Below the pieces are notes generated by a model. It was not told the DNA's origin and searched no databases. It worked only from the letters and a program-made list of their open reading frames with translations. Source: Paenirhodobacter ferrireducens (GTDB lineage Bacteria; Pseudomonadota; Alphaproteobacteria; Rhodobacterales; Rhodobacteraceae). From it: 64,000 nt of DNA. Positions 41,113-49,576 of the stretch are shown in pieces (within the stretch, counting starts at the first letter, position 1; each line of letters opens with the position of its first letter). The stretch spans positions 1 to 64,000 of the forward strand of contig NZ_SAVB01000007.1 of NCBI RefSeq assembly GCF_004022265.1, given 5' to 3'. The position numbers and the translations under genes are program-made.

Positions 41113-42627
41113 TCAGGCCAGATCGGCGGGCAGGATCGCCGCGGGCAGGTTCTGATAGCACACCGGCCGCAGGAAGCGGCGGATCGACAGCGTGCCGACC
41201 GAGGTCGCGCCGAAGTTGGTCGAGGCCGGGTAGGGTCCGCCGTGGACCATCGCATCGCAGACCTCGACGCCGGTCGGGAAGCCGTTCGCCAGCACCCGGC
41301 CCGCCATCCGCTCGAGCACCGGCAGCAGCCTGCGGGCGAGGGCGGCGTCGTCGTCATCCATGTGCAGCGTGGTGGTCAGCTGGCCGACGAAGCTGCGCGC
41401 CACGCGGTCCATCTCGTCGGCATCGCGCGCCACGACCACAAGGCCGAGCGGCCCGAACACCTCTTCGGACAGCGCGTGATTGCCCAGCCAGTCCTCGGCC
41501 GCGACGCGGAACAGGAAGGGTTTCGCCTCGCGCCGGTCGCACATCGAGGTGATGAGCGTCTGCACGCCGGCCTGTTCGCCGATCACCGCCGCGCCCTTGG
41601 AATAGGCCTGCGCGATGCCGTCGGTCAGCATCACCTGCGCGCCGGTCTCGGACAGCGCCGCGCGGGCGGCCTCGACGAAGGCATCGGCCTCGGGCCCGGC
41701 GATCACCACCGCGATGCCCGGGTTGGTGCAGAACTGGCCCGCGCCCATGGCGAGCGAGCCCGCCCAGCCCCGGCCGAGCTCGGCCCCGCGCCGCGCGATC
41801 GCCTGCGGCAGCATGAACATCGGGTTGACCGCGCCGAGCTCGCCGAAGAAGGGGATCGGCTCGGGGCGCTGCGCGCAGAGGTCGAAGAGGGCGCGGCCAC
41901 CGCCGAGCGAGCCGGTGAAGCCCACCGCCTTGATGAGGGGATGCTGCACCAGCGCCTCGCCGACGCGACGGTTGCCGCCCTGCACCAGCGAGAACACGCC
42001 CTTCGGCATGCCGCATTTCTCGATCGCGGCATGGATCGCCTCGGCGACGATCTCGCCGGTGCCGGGGTGGGCGCCATGGCCCTTCACCACCACCGGGCAG
42101 CCGGCGGCAAGCGCGGCTGCGGTGTCGCCGCCCGCGGTCGAGAAGGCGAGCGGGAAGTTCGAGGCGCCGAAGACCGCGACCGGGCCGATCGGACGCTGCA
42201 TCATGCGCAGGTCCGGGCGGGGCAGGGGGGCGCGGTCAGGGAGCGCCACGTCGTGACGGCGGTCGAGATAGGCGCCGTTCAGGATGTGCTCGGCGAAGAG
42301 CCGCAGCTGGCCGGTGGTGCGGCCGCGCTCGCCCTGCAGGCGGGCGACGGGCAGGCCGGTCTCGGAGGTGCCGATCTCGGTGATCGCCTCGGCGCGGGCC
42401 TCGATCTCGTCGGCGATGGCATTCAGGAAGGCGGCGCGCTCGGCGCGGGTGGTATAGCCATAGGTCCAGAACGCCTCTTCCGCGGCGCGGGCGGCGGCGT
42501 CGACCAGCTCGGGTGAACCGACGGAGAAGGCGTGCGCGGTGCCATGGGCGGGGGCGGAGAGGAAGGTCTCCTCGGTGCCGATCCACTCACCGGCGATCAG
42601 GTGCTTGCCATGGGGGGTGAAGGTCAT
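41113..42627 (-). CDS. 2-Oxoglutarate semialdehyde dehydrogenase (aldehyde dehydrogenase family)
   Basis: 504 residues of the aldehyde dehydrogenase superfamily: [11 protein letters not shown] near residue 150, the general-base glutamate in [10 protein letters not shown] (near 260) and the nucleophile in [10 protein letters not shown] (near 300). N-P-G in place of N-x-G and the overall pattern match the KGSADH group that oxidises alpha-ketoglutarate semialdehyde to 2-oxoglutarate, the last step of hydroxyproline catabolism. ATG 42627 is chosen over a longer frame. It is divergent from the amino-acid importer and shares its regulatory spacer. Confidence 0.88.
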   Translation of the reverse strand: MTFTPHGKHLIAGEWIGTEETFLSAPAHGTAHAFSVGSPELVDAAARAAEEAFWTYGYTTRAERAAFLNAIADEIEARAEAITEIGTSETGLPVARLQGERGRTTGQLRLFAEHILNGAYLDRRHDVALPDRAPLPRPDLRMMQRPIGPVAVFGASNFPLAFSTAGGDTAAALAAGCPVVVKGHGAHPGTGEIVAEAIHAAIEKCGMPKGVFSLVQGGNRRVGEALVQHPLIKAVGFTGSLGGGRALFDLCAQRPEPIPFFGELGAVNPMFMLPQAIARRGAELGRGWAGSLAMGAGQFCTNPGIAVVIAGPEADAFVEAARAALSETGAQVMLTDGIAQAYSKGAAVIGEQAGVQTLITSMCDRREAKPFLFRVAAEDWLGNHALSEEVFGPLGLVVVARDADEMDRVARSFVGQLTTTLHMDDDDAALARRLLPVLERMAGRVLANGFPTGVEVCDAMVHGGPYPASTNFGATSVGTLSIRRFLRPVCYQNLPAAILPADLA

Positions 42628-42738
42628 TGCGTGTCCTTTCAGGTGGGGCGTCGGACGGGGCGGGCCCGCGACGGGGGCGTCACGGCGACAGGTCGGCGCG
42701 GAAAACGCCGCAAGCGTCGGGTTCCAAGCGCATGAATT

Positions 42739-42754
42739 CAAGCGATTACGCTTG
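42739..42754. promoter_or_regulatory. Palindrome in the divergent promoter region of the hydroxyproline island
   Basis: CAAGCG and CGCTTG pair perfectly around ATTA, about 110 bases upstream of the aldehyde dehydrogenase start and 120 bases upstream of the importer. It is a candidate operator for the GntR/FCD or XRE-cupin regulator of this island; which one is not shown. Confidence 0.5.
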
Positions 42755-42808
42755 GGCTGCTCATAGTCAAAATTTTCCCGATACACCAGTATTTTTCTTA
42801 TATGAAAA

Positions 42809-42822
42809 TTTCTTGCAAGAAA
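42809..42822. promoter_or_regulatory. 14-bp perfect palindrome before the amino-acid importer
   Basis: TTTCTTGCAAGAAA reads the same on both strands and lies 52 bases before the binding-protein start, in an AT-rich stretch that contrasts with the surrounding GC-rich DNA. Position and symmetry fit a repressor site over the promoter. It does not match the dyad at 42739, so two proteins may act here. Confidence 0.6.
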
Positions 42823-42873
42823 GAGAAAAACGCTTCATCTTGACTCCAGAATCAACAGAGGGGTTCCCAACCA

Positions 42874-43680
42874 ATGAAAATGATCACCCTTGCCGCCGCA
42901 CTGGTCGCCGCGACCGGCTTTGCCGGTACGGCCCAGGCTGACAAGCTCGACGACATCATCGCCTCGGGCACGCTGCGCTGCGCGGTCGTGCTCGACTTCC
43001 CGCCGATGGGCATGCGCGACGCCAACAACGAGCCGATCGGCTTCGACGTCGACTATTGCAACGACCTCGCCAAGGCGCTCGGCGTGAAGGCCGAGATCGT
43101 CGAGACGCCGTTCCCCGAGCGCATCCCCGCGCTGATGTCGGGCCGCGTCGACGTCGGCGTCGCCTCGACCTCGGACACGCTCGAGCGTGCGAAGACCGTC
43201 GGCTTCTCGGTCCCCTACTTCGCCTTCGAGATGGCGGTGACCGCGAATGAAAAGTCGGGCATCAAGTCCTTCGACGACATGAAGGGCCACACCGTCGGCG
43301 CCACCGCCGGCACCTTCGAGGCGATCGCGCTCGAGAAGCAGGTGCAGGAATGGGGCACGGGCGAGTTCCGTCCCTACCAGACCCAGGCTGACGTCTTCCT
43401 CGCGCTGAGCCAGGGCCAGATCGACGCGACCGTCTCGACCTCGACCGTGGCGATGGCGAACGTGAAGACCGGCAACTTCCCGGGGATCTCGGTCGTCGGC
43501 AAGGCGCCGTTCGACACCGACTATGTCGCGCTGTTCACCAACCGCGACGAATACGGGCTGATCAACTATCTGAACCTCTTCGTGAACCAGCAGGTCCGCA
43601 CCGGCCGCTATGCGGACCTCTACGAGAAGTGGGTTGGCGGCGCGCTGCCCTCGCTGACCGTTCCGAACGCCTACCGCTGA
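42874..43680 (+). CDS. Amino-acid ABC transporter substrate-binding protein (SBP family 3)
   Basis: 268 residues with a Sec signal peptide (cleavage near A-Q-A at residue 22). The mature part begins D-D-I-I-A-S-G-T-L-R-C-A-V and contains P-I-G-F-D-V-D-Y-C-N-D-L-A-K-A, the hallmark of polar amino-acid binding proteins. It starts an importer operon inside the hydroxyproline island, so hydroxyproline or a related imino acid is the probable ligand (inference from neighbours). A hairpin follows the gene, as for the other binding proteins here. Confidence 0.9.
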   Translation: MKMITLAAALVAATGFAGTAQADKLDDIIASGTLRCAVVLDFPPMGMRDANNEPIGFDVDYCNDLAKALGVKAEIVETPFPERIPALMSGRVDVGVASTSDTLERAKTVGFSVPYFAFEMAVTANEKSGIKSFDDMKGHTVGATAGTFEAIALEKQVQEWGTGEFRPYQTQADVFLALSQGQIDATVSTSTVAMANVKTGNFPGISVVGKAPFDTDYVALFTNRDEYGLINYLNLFVNQQVRTGRYADLYEKWVGGALPSLTVPNAYR

Positions 43681-43700
43681 GCGGACACGGGAAATAACGG

Positions 43701-43730
43701 CGGCGCGGGCCTTCCGCGCCGTCTTTCCTT
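43701..43730 (+). other. Hairpin with T-rich tail between binding protein and permease
   Basis: CGGCGCGG and CCGCGCCG pair perfectly around a 5-base loop and are followed by TCTTTCCTTTC. It can work as a leaky terminator that keeps the binding protein above the permeases. Confidence 0.6.
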
Positions 43731-43757
43731 TCGCTCCCCAACAGGCAGGACCCTGCA

Positions 43758-44423
43758 ATGTTCGGTTACACCTTCCAATGGAACCAGGCGCTTGCCCGGC
43801 TTCCGAAAATGCTGGACGGTGCGGCGGTGACGATGGAAGTGGCGGTGCTGTCGATGCTGATCGGCATCGCGCTCGCCGTCCTTCTCACGCTGCTGCGCCT
43901 GTCCGGCTCGCGCCCGCTCAAGGCCATCGCGACCACCTGGGTCGAGATCGCCCGCAACACGCCGGCGCTGTTCCAGATCTACATGGCGCATTTCGGCGTG
44001 GCGAGCTTCGGCATCCACTTCAGCCCCTTCACCTCGCTGCTGATCGGCATCACCTTCAACAATGCCGGCTACCTTGCCGAGAATTTCCGCGGCGCGCTCA
44101 AGGCCATTCCCGACACGCAGACCCGTGCCGGCCGCTCGCTCGGCATGTCGCAGCTGCAGGCCTTCCGCTACATCATCCTGCCGCAGATGCTGCGCATCGC
44201 CTTCCTGCCGATGACCAACCAGATGGTCTGGGCGGTGCTGATGACCTCGCTCGGCGTCACCGTGGGGATGAACTCCGACCTCTACGGCGTCACCCAGGAT
44301 CTGAACGCGCTGACCTTCCGCACCTTCGAGCTTTTCGCGATCGCGGCGGTGATCTTCTACATCATCACCAAGATCATCACGCTCGGCGCGCGTCTGATCG
44401 CGTCGCGCCTGTTCCGGTACTGA
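43758..44423 (+). CDS. Amino-acid ABC transporter permease, subunit 1 (HisM/HisQ type)
   Basis: 221 residues with five predicted helices and the His/Glu/Gln/Arg permease pattern: T-W-V-E-I-A-R-N-T-P-A-L-F-Q near residue 60 and a docking loop with Q-T-R-A-G-R-S-L-G-M-S near 125. It pairs with the next gene as a heterodimer. Spacing to it is 13 bases with a GGGAGGA ribosome site. Confidence 0.92.
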   Translation: MFGYTFQWNQALARLPKMLDGAAVTMEVAVLSMLIGIALAVLLTLLRLSGSRPLKAIATTWVEIARNTPALFQIYMAHFGVASFGIHFSPFTSLLIGITFNNAGYLAENFRGALKAIPDTQTRAGRSLGMSQLQAFRYIILPQMLRIAFLPMTNQMVWAVLMTSLGVTVGMNSDLYGVTQDLNALTFRTFELFAIAAVIFYIITKIITLGARLIASRLFRY

Positions 44424-44436
44424 GGGAGGACCGATC

Positions 44437-45090
44437 ATGTTTCATACCGCCCTCACCTCGGCCGATCTGATCTTCCTCGCCAAGGGCGCGGGGATGACCA
44501 TCCTCGTCACCGCGATCTCGGTCTTCATCGGCACCCTCCTTGGCATCGTCTTCGGCGTGCTGCGCGGCCAGCTCGGCCCGATCTGGTTCGCGCCGGTGAC
44601 CTTCGTGCTCGATATCTTCCGTTCGGTGCCGCTGCTGATCCAGCTGGTGCTGGCCAATGCCTTCGTCGGCATGGTGCTGCGGCTGCATATCTCGGGGCTG
44701 ACCGTCGCCTGCATGGTGCTGTCGCTCTATACCGCGGCCTATTGCACCGAGATCGTGCGCGGCGGCATCCATGCCGTGCCCGCCACCACCCGCCGCGCGG
44801 CGCGCTCGCTCGGCATGAGCTGGCTGCAGGACATGCGCTATATCGTGCTGCCGCTCGCCACGCGGATCGCGCTGCCGTCCTGGATCGGCCTCGCGCTCGG
44901 GGTGATGAAGGACTCGGCGCTCGTCTATGTCGTGCAGGTCACCGAGCTGCTGAAATCGACCCAGATCCTCATCACGCGCCTGCAGGAGCCGCTGTTCCTG
45001 CTCCTGATCTGCGGCGCCTTCTACTTCATCATCAGCTTCCCGCTTGCGCGGTTCGGCGGGTATCTCGAAAAAAGGTGGTCCAATGATTGA
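44437..45090 (+). CDS. Amino-acid ABC transporter permease, subunit 2 (HisM/HisQ type)
   Basis: 217 residues with the same fold: D-I-F-R-S-V-P-L-L-I-Q-L near residue 65, and T-T-R-R-A-A-R-S-L-G-M-S-W near 120 as the ATPase-docking loop. Its end overlaps the ATPase start by eight bases, so all three genes are coupled. Together with subunit 1 it forms the channel for the imported amino acid. Confidence 0.92.
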   Translation: MFHTALTSADLIFLAKGAGMTILVTAISVFIGTLLGIVFGVLRGQLGPIWFAPVTFVLDIFRSVPLLIQLVLANAFVGMVLRLHISGLTVACMVLSLYTAAYCTEIVRGGIHAVPATTRRAARSLGMSWLQDMRYIVLPLATRIALPSWIGLALGVMKDSALVYVVQVTELLKSTQILITRLQEPLFLLLICGAFYFIISFPLARFGGYLEKRWSND

Positions 45091-45805
45091 GATCCAGAAC
45101 GTCCACAAGTCCTTTGGCCAGCTCGAGGTTCTCAAGGGCATCGACCTGACCGTGCAGAAGGGCGAGGTGGTCACCGTGATCGGCGGCTCCGGCTCGGGGA
45201 AATCGACGCTGCTGACCTGCATCAACGGGCTCGAGCCGATCGACAAGGGCAAGATCCTTGTCGACGGTACCGAGGTGCACGCGAAGACGACCAACCTGAA
45301 CAAGCTGCGCCAGAAGATCGGCATCGTGTTCCAGCAGTGGAACGCCTTCCCGCATCTGACCGTGCTGGAAAACGTCACCCTCGCGCCGCGCAAGGTGCTG
45401 GGCATCGGCAAGGCCGAGGCCGAGGCGATCGCCGAGAAGCAGCTCAAGCACGTCGGTCTGGGCGAGAAGCTCTCGACCTATCCGACGCGGCTGTCGGGCG
45501 GCCAGCAGCAGCGCATGGCGATTGCCCGCGCGCTTGCCATGTCGCCCGATTACATGCTGTTCGACGAGGTCACCTCGGCGCTTGACCCGCAGCTGGTGGG
45601 CGAGGTGCTCGAGACGCTGAAGATGCTGGCCGAGGAAGGGATGACGATGATCTGCGTCACCCACGAGATGGCCTTCGCGCGCGACGTGTCGGACCGGGTG
45701 GCCTATTTTCACAAGGGAATCATGGCCGAGATCGGCGCGCCGGATCAGCTGTTCAACGATCCGCAGCACCCCGAGACGCGCAAGTTCCTGGCGAGCGTTC
45801 GCTGA
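45083..45805 (+). CDS. Amino-acid ABC transporter ATPase (GlnQ/HisP type)
   Basis: 240 residues: Walker A GGSGSGKST, signature LSGGQQQRMAIARA, Walker B MLFDEVTSALD and H-loop V-T-H-E-M-A-F, all of the polar amino-acid class. The C-terminal P-Q-H-P-E-T-R-K-F-L segment is the family ending, like that of the fragment at the left edge of the window. The start ATG at 45083 lies within the permease gene. The operon ends in a strong terminator 46 bases later. Confidence 0.93.
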   Translation: MIEIQNVHKSFGQLEVLKGIDLTVQKGEVVTVIGGSGSGKSTLLTCINGLEPIDKGKILVDGTEVHAKTTNLNKLRQKIGIVFQQWNAFPHLTVLENVTLAPRKVLGIGKAEAEAIAEKQLKHVGLGEKLSTYPTRLSGGQQQRMAIARALAMSPDYMLFDEVTSALDPQLVGEVLETLKMLAEEGMTMICVTHEMAFARDVSDRVAYFHKGIMAEIGAPDQLFNDPQHPETRKFLASVR

Positions 45806-45850
45806 GATCCCGCCCCGGTGGCTTCCGGCCGCCGGGCATCCCGGAATGAC

Positions 45851-45881
45851 AAAAGGCGCGGGCCGAAGCCCGCGCCTTTTT
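45851..45881. terminator. Bidirectional terminator between the amino-acid importer and the Ldh-family gene
   Basis: AAAAGGCGCGGGC (45851-45863) and GCCCGCGCCTTTT (45868-45880) pair perfectly around CGAA, giving a T tract on each strand. It separates two convergent units and can stop both. Confidence 0.88.
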
Positions 45882-45898
45882 CATGTCTGGTCGACGCC

Positions 45899-46939
45899 TC
45901 AGGCGTCGAGGGCGGCGAGGCCGAGGCGCTCGAAGCGCTCGAGCTGCGCAAGTTCCGCCGCGCTCAGCGGGATACCGTCGCGCAGCGCCTTCGCGCGGGC
46001 GGCGAAGCGGCGCTCGGAGGGCAGGCGGGCGCCCTGCGCGCCGATCGCGGTGAGCAGCTTCTCGCCCTCGGCGATCGGGTTGCGGCCGCTGCGCGCGGCG
46101 AAGACCTGCGGATCGAGCGCCAGCACCAGCGCGCCGTGGCGCGGCAGCAGCGCCGCCGAACCGCCCATGAAATCCAGCGCCTCGCGGCTCATGAACTCGC
46201 CCAGCATCGCGCCCGAGAGCAGCTCGACCATGGTCGAGATCGCCGAGCCCTTGTGCGCGCCGAAGGTCAGCATCGCACCCGCAAGCGCCGCCTCGGGGTC
46301 GGTCGTGGGCTTGCCCTCGCGGTCGACGGCCCAGCCCTCGGGGATCGGCGTGCCGGCGCGGCGGTGCAGCTCGATCTCGCCGCGCGCCGCGACGCTCGTC
46401 GCGAAGTCGAAGACATAGGGCGTCGCGCCCGCCCGCGGCCAGCCGAAGGCGATCGGGTTGGTGCCCAGAAGCGGCTCGCGCCCGCCCGCGGGCGCCACGA
46501 AGGCATAGCTCGGGCACATCGAGAGCGCGGCAAGCCCGTCGGCGGCCAGCGCCTCGACATCGTGCCACAGCGCCGAGAAATGCAGGCAGTCGCGGATCAC
46601 CAGCGCGGCAAGGCCCATCTCCTTCGCCCGCGCGGCAAGCAGGTCCTTGGCGGCATAGAAGGCCGGGTTCGAGAAGCCGCCGCCGGCGTCGACCTCGATC
46701 ACCGCGCGGCCCGCGTCATGGATCTGCGGCACTGCCTGCGGATCGACCTTGCCCGCGGCGAGCACGCGCAGGCAGCCCTCGAGCCGGTAGATCCCGTGCG
46801 ACTTGCACGCATCGCGCTCGCCCGCGACGATCACCTGCGCGACCGCCGCGGCGCTTTCGGGGCGCACGCCGCAGGTCTCGAAAATGCTCTGCACGCGCGC
46901 GCGCAGCGCGTCGAAGGAAATCGGGGTCGGGTCGGTCAT
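45899..46939 (-). CDS. Ldh-family NAD(P)H oxidoreductase, probable pyrroline-2-carboxylate reductase
   Basis: 346 residues of the malate/L-lactate dehydrogenase (Ldh) family, which is unrelated to classical LDH and includes DpkA-type reductases of cyclic imines. Conserved features: H-G-I-Y-R-L-E-G near residue 52, R-D-C-L-H-F-S-A-L-W near 118, G-T-N-P-I-A-F near 165 and A-H-K-G-S-A-I near 240. In this island it most likely reduces pyrroline-2-carboxylate (made from 3-hydroxyprolines) to proline; malate or another 2-oxoacid cannot be excluded. AAGGAG precedes the ATG at 46939. Confidence 0.82.
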   Translation of the reverse strand: MTDPTPISFDALRARVQSIFETCGVRPESAAAVAQVIVAGERDACKSHGIYRLEGCLRVLAAGKVDPQAVPQIHDAGRAVIEVDAGGGFSNPAFYAAKDLLAARAKEMGLAALVIRDCLHFSALWHDVEALAADGLAALSMCPSYAFVAPAGGREPLLGTNPIAFGWPRAGATPYVFDFATSVAARGEIELHRRAGTPIPEGWAVDREGKPTTDPEAALAGAMLTFGAHKGSAISTMVELLSGAMLGEFMSREALDFMGGSAALLPRHGALVLALDPQVFAARSGRNPIAEGEKLLTAIGAQGARLPSERRFAARAKALRDGIPLSAAELAQLERFERLGLAALDA

Positions 46940-47020
46940 CGGGGCAGTCTCCTTGCAGTCTGGGCAGTCTGGGGCCGGGGGCCGCAGGCTCCCGGGGGCA
47001 TCAGGGGGGGGGCGGGGGCC

Positions 47021-47659
47021 CTATTTGTCGACGTCGACGTAGGTGCAGGCCCAGAAGATCTTGGCCTCCTCGTCGGCGACCGAGCGCAGGCCATGCTTCA
47101 GCGTGCTGTCGAAATAGGCGCAGTCGCCGGGTTCGAGGATGACGGGCTCGTAATGCTCGACCACCAGCTCGATGCGGCCCGAGATGACGTAGAGCGTCTC
47201 CTCGCCGTCATGCGATTCGAGTTCCTCGGGGCGCAGCGGCGCGCGCTGCTCGACGATGGTCACGAGCGGGATGATCTTCTTCTCGGCCAGCGCGTTGCAC
47301 AGCACCTCGTATTCGAAGTTGCGCGAGCGCACCTTGCGGCCATGGCCGGCGCGGGTGACGGTCATCCGCGTCGTCTGCTGCGCCTCGTGATCCGAGGAGA
47401 ACAGCCGTTCCATGCCGATGTCGTAGGCGCGGGCGATTCGCACCAGGTTCTCATAGCTCGGCGAAACCCGGCCGTTCTCGATCTTGTGGATGGTCGAGAG
47501 CGCAAGCCCGGTGCGTTGCGCCGCGACTTCGAGGGTGAAACCGCAGGCCTGGCGCACCGCCTTCATCCGGCTGCCCAGTTCCGAGCGCAGCTGCAGCCTT
47601 TCGGCTTCCCAATCGTCGCCCTCGGCCTCATCTCCGGGGGATTTTTCCATTTGTGCCAT
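47021..47659 (-). CDS. XRE-family regulator with cupin domain
   Basis: 212 residues: helix-turn-helix near residues 30-85 (F-T-L-E-V-A-A-Q-R-T-G-L-A-L-S-T-I-H-K-I-E-N) and a cupin at the C-terminus (H-D-G-E-E-T-L-Y-V-I-S-G, then E-P-G-D-C-A-Y-F-D). It is distinct from the XRE-cupin at 7541. It lies upstream of the Ldh-family gene on the same strand and divergent to the aconitase X gene, whose spacer holds a dyad at 47704-47730. It probably controls the 3-hydroxyproline branch (inference). Confidence 0.88.
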   Translation of the reverse strand: MAQMEKSPGDEAEGDDWEAERLQLRSELGSRMKAVRQACGFTLEVAAQRTGLALSTIHKIENGRVSPSYENLVRIARAYDIGMERLFSSDHEAQQTTRMTVTRAGHGRKVRSRNFEYEVLCNALAEKKIIPLVTIVEQRAPLRPEELESHDGEETLYVISGRIELVVEHYEPVILEPGDCAYFDSTLKHGLRSVADEEAKIFWACTYVDVDK

Positions 47660-47703
47660 ATTTTTCTTTTCTTACCAGTTGTGATCGTTTAAGCATATTT
47701 TTG

Positions 47704-47730
47704 CGCTGATTGCAACATTAGCAGTCAGCG
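47704..47730. promoter_or_regulatory. Inverted repeat between XRE-cupin and aconitase X genes
   Basis: CGCTGATTGC (47704-47713) and GCAGTCAGCG (47721-47730) pair with one mismatch around a 7-base centre. It is in the 164-base spacer between divergent genes, within locally AT-rich DNA, and is a candidate operator for the XRE-cupin protein. Confidence 0.55.
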
Positions 47731-47823
47731 AAACGGAAAAGGTATCCAAAAGTCGGCCGTGCCGGTCCGGAATGGAGCAGGGTGCTCGACTTGCTGGATT
47801 TTTGGTCTGCGGAGGGGTGAGTC

Positions 47824-49512
47824 ATGGCGACCGTGATCGTGTCCGCTTCGGTGGAAGGGCCGATCCTCGTGTGCGACGAGGGGCTGAGCGTCTGGGGCGG
47901 TGTGCACCCGCAGAGCAGCCGGATCATCGATGCCCATCACCCGCAGCATGGCCAGTCGCTGGCCGGCCGCATCGTGATGATGCCGACCAGCCGCGGCTCG
48001 TGCACCGGCAGCGGCGTGCTGCTCGGCCTTGCCTTCGCCGGCACCGCGCCGCGCGCGCTGATCTTCCGCGAGGGCGAGGACATTCTGACCCTTGGCGCGC
48101 TGGTCGCGGGGCGTCTGTTCGACCATGACATCGCCGTGCTGCGGCTCACGGCCGAGGAATATGATGCGCTTGCCCGCGAGCCGGTGGCAGAGATCACCGC
48201 GGCGCATCTGCGCGCGGGCGACCACCTGTGGCCGCTGGTTCCGGCCGGGGGCGGGGAGATCGAGCTGAGCGCCGCCGACCGTGCGATGCTGGCGGGCGAG
48301 GCGGGCGAGGCCGCGCGTCTGGCGATGGAGATCATCGTCACCATGGCCACGGCGCAGGGCGCGACCCGCCTGACCGACGTCAGCCGCGTGCATATCGACG
48401 GCTGCATCTATGCAAGCCCCGCCTTCCTGACCTTTGCGCGGGCGATGGCCGACAAGGGCGCCCGGGTGCGGGTGCCGACGACGATGAATGCGATCTCGGT
48501 CGATCATGCGAACTGGCGCAAGCAAGGCGTCGATCCGGCCTTCGGCGCGGGCGCCGCGGGGCTTGCCGATGCCTATGTCGAGATGGGCGCCCGGCCGAGC
48601 TTCACCTGTGCGCCCTATCTGCTCGAGGATCGTCCGGCCAAGGGCGAGGACATCGCCTGGGCCGAAAGCAATGCGGTCATCTATGCCAACAGCGTGCTGG
48701 GCGCGCGCACGGTGAAACACGCCGATTTCATGGATCTGTGCATCGCGCTCACCGGCCGCACCGCGCGCGCCGGGGTCTATCTCACGGAGAACCGCGCGCC
48801 GCGCCGGATCATCGAGGTGACGATGCCCGCGGGCGCCGACGATGCCTTCTGGCCGATGCTCGGCTGGCTCGTCGGGCAGGCCGCGCCCGACCGGATCCCG
48901 CTGATCCGCGGGCTCGAGGACGCGCGCCCGGGCGAGGATGACCTCAAGGCGCTCTGTGCGGCCTATGGCACCACCTCGGCCGCGCCGATGCTGCATGTGG
49001 CGGGTCACACGCCCGAGGCGGATCTGTCGCCCGCACCGGACGCCGATGTCGTCTCGATCGGGCCCGAGGATTTCGCCCGGCTGTGGCGCGAGTTCAACGC
49101 GGGCGGCGAGAAGATCGACCTTGTGGCGCTTGGCAGCCCGCATTTCTCGGCCGCCGAATGTGCGGCCTTCGCCGCGCTGATGGCGGGCACCCGCGTCGCG
49201 CCGGGCGTCACCGCCATCGTCACCCTCGGCCGCGCCACGCTTGCCACCATCGCGGCAAACGGGGTGAAGGCGGCGCTCGAGGCGGCGGGGGTGCGGATCG
49301 TGCCCGATCTGTGCTGGTGCTCGATCTCGGAGCCGGTGTTCCCGCCCGAGGCACAGGTGCTGATGACCAATTCGGGCAAATACGCCCATTACGCGCCGGG
49401 GCTGAGCAATCGTGCCGTCCGCTTCGGCCCGCGCTCCCATTGCGCCGAGGCCGCCCGCAGCGGCCTTGCCCCCGCAACCCCGCCCGCCTGGATTTCCGGC
49501 GGCGCGCGCTGA
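47824..49512 (+). CDS. Aconitase X, fused form; probable cis-3-hydroxy-L-proline dehydratase
   Basis: 562 residues combining the small AcnX (DUF126) domain at the N-terminus (about 1-135, with S-R-G-S-C-T-G-S-G-V near 58) and the large AcnX (DUF521) domain after it (about 140-555, with P-T-T-M-N-A-I-S-V-D-H, S-F-T-C-A-P-Y and D-L-C-W-C-S-I). Some bacterial AcnX proteins dehydrate cis-3-hydroxy-L-proline using an Fe-S cluster; in archaea AcnX acts on mevalonate 5-phosphate. Position beside the Ldh-family imine reductase and other hydroxyproline enzymes favours the proline role. GGAGGGG precedes the ATG at 47824. Confidence 0.85.
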   Translation: MATVIVSASVEGPILVCDEGLSVWGGVHPQSSRIIDAHHPQHGQSLAGRIVMMPTSRGSCTGSGVLLGLAFAGTAPRALIFREGEDILTLGALVAGRLFDHDIAVLRLTAEEYDALAREPVAEITAAHLRAGDHLWPLVPAGGGEIELSAADRAMLAGEAGEAARLAMEIIVTMATAQGATRLTDVSRVHIDGCIYASPAFLTFARAMADKGARVRVPTTMNAISVDHANWRKQGVDPAFGAGAAGLADAYVEMGARPSFTCAPYLLEDRPAKGEDIAWAESNAVIYANSVLGARTVKHADFMDLCIALTGRTARAGVYLTENRAPRRIIEVTMPAGADDAFWPMLGWLVGQAAPDRIPLIRGLEDARPGEDDLKALCAAYGTTSAAPMLHVAGHTPEADLSPAPDADVVSIGPEDFARLWREFNAGGEKIDLVALGSPHFSAAECAAFAALMAGTRVAPGVTAIVTLGRATLATIAANGVKAALEAAGVRIVPDLCWCSISEPVFPPEAQVLMTNSGKYAHYAPGLSNRAVRFGPRSHCAEAARSGLAPATPPAWISGGAR

Positions 49513-49576
49513 CACCCGGGCGCTGCGCCTGGCGGCGCGCCGATCCCGACCTCACGACCATTCAAAGGAGCTTCCC

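Noticed and set aside
42809-42822. Transposon end or IS target
   Set aside because: No transposase, no matching copy elsewhere in the window and no target duplication; its position fits an operator better.
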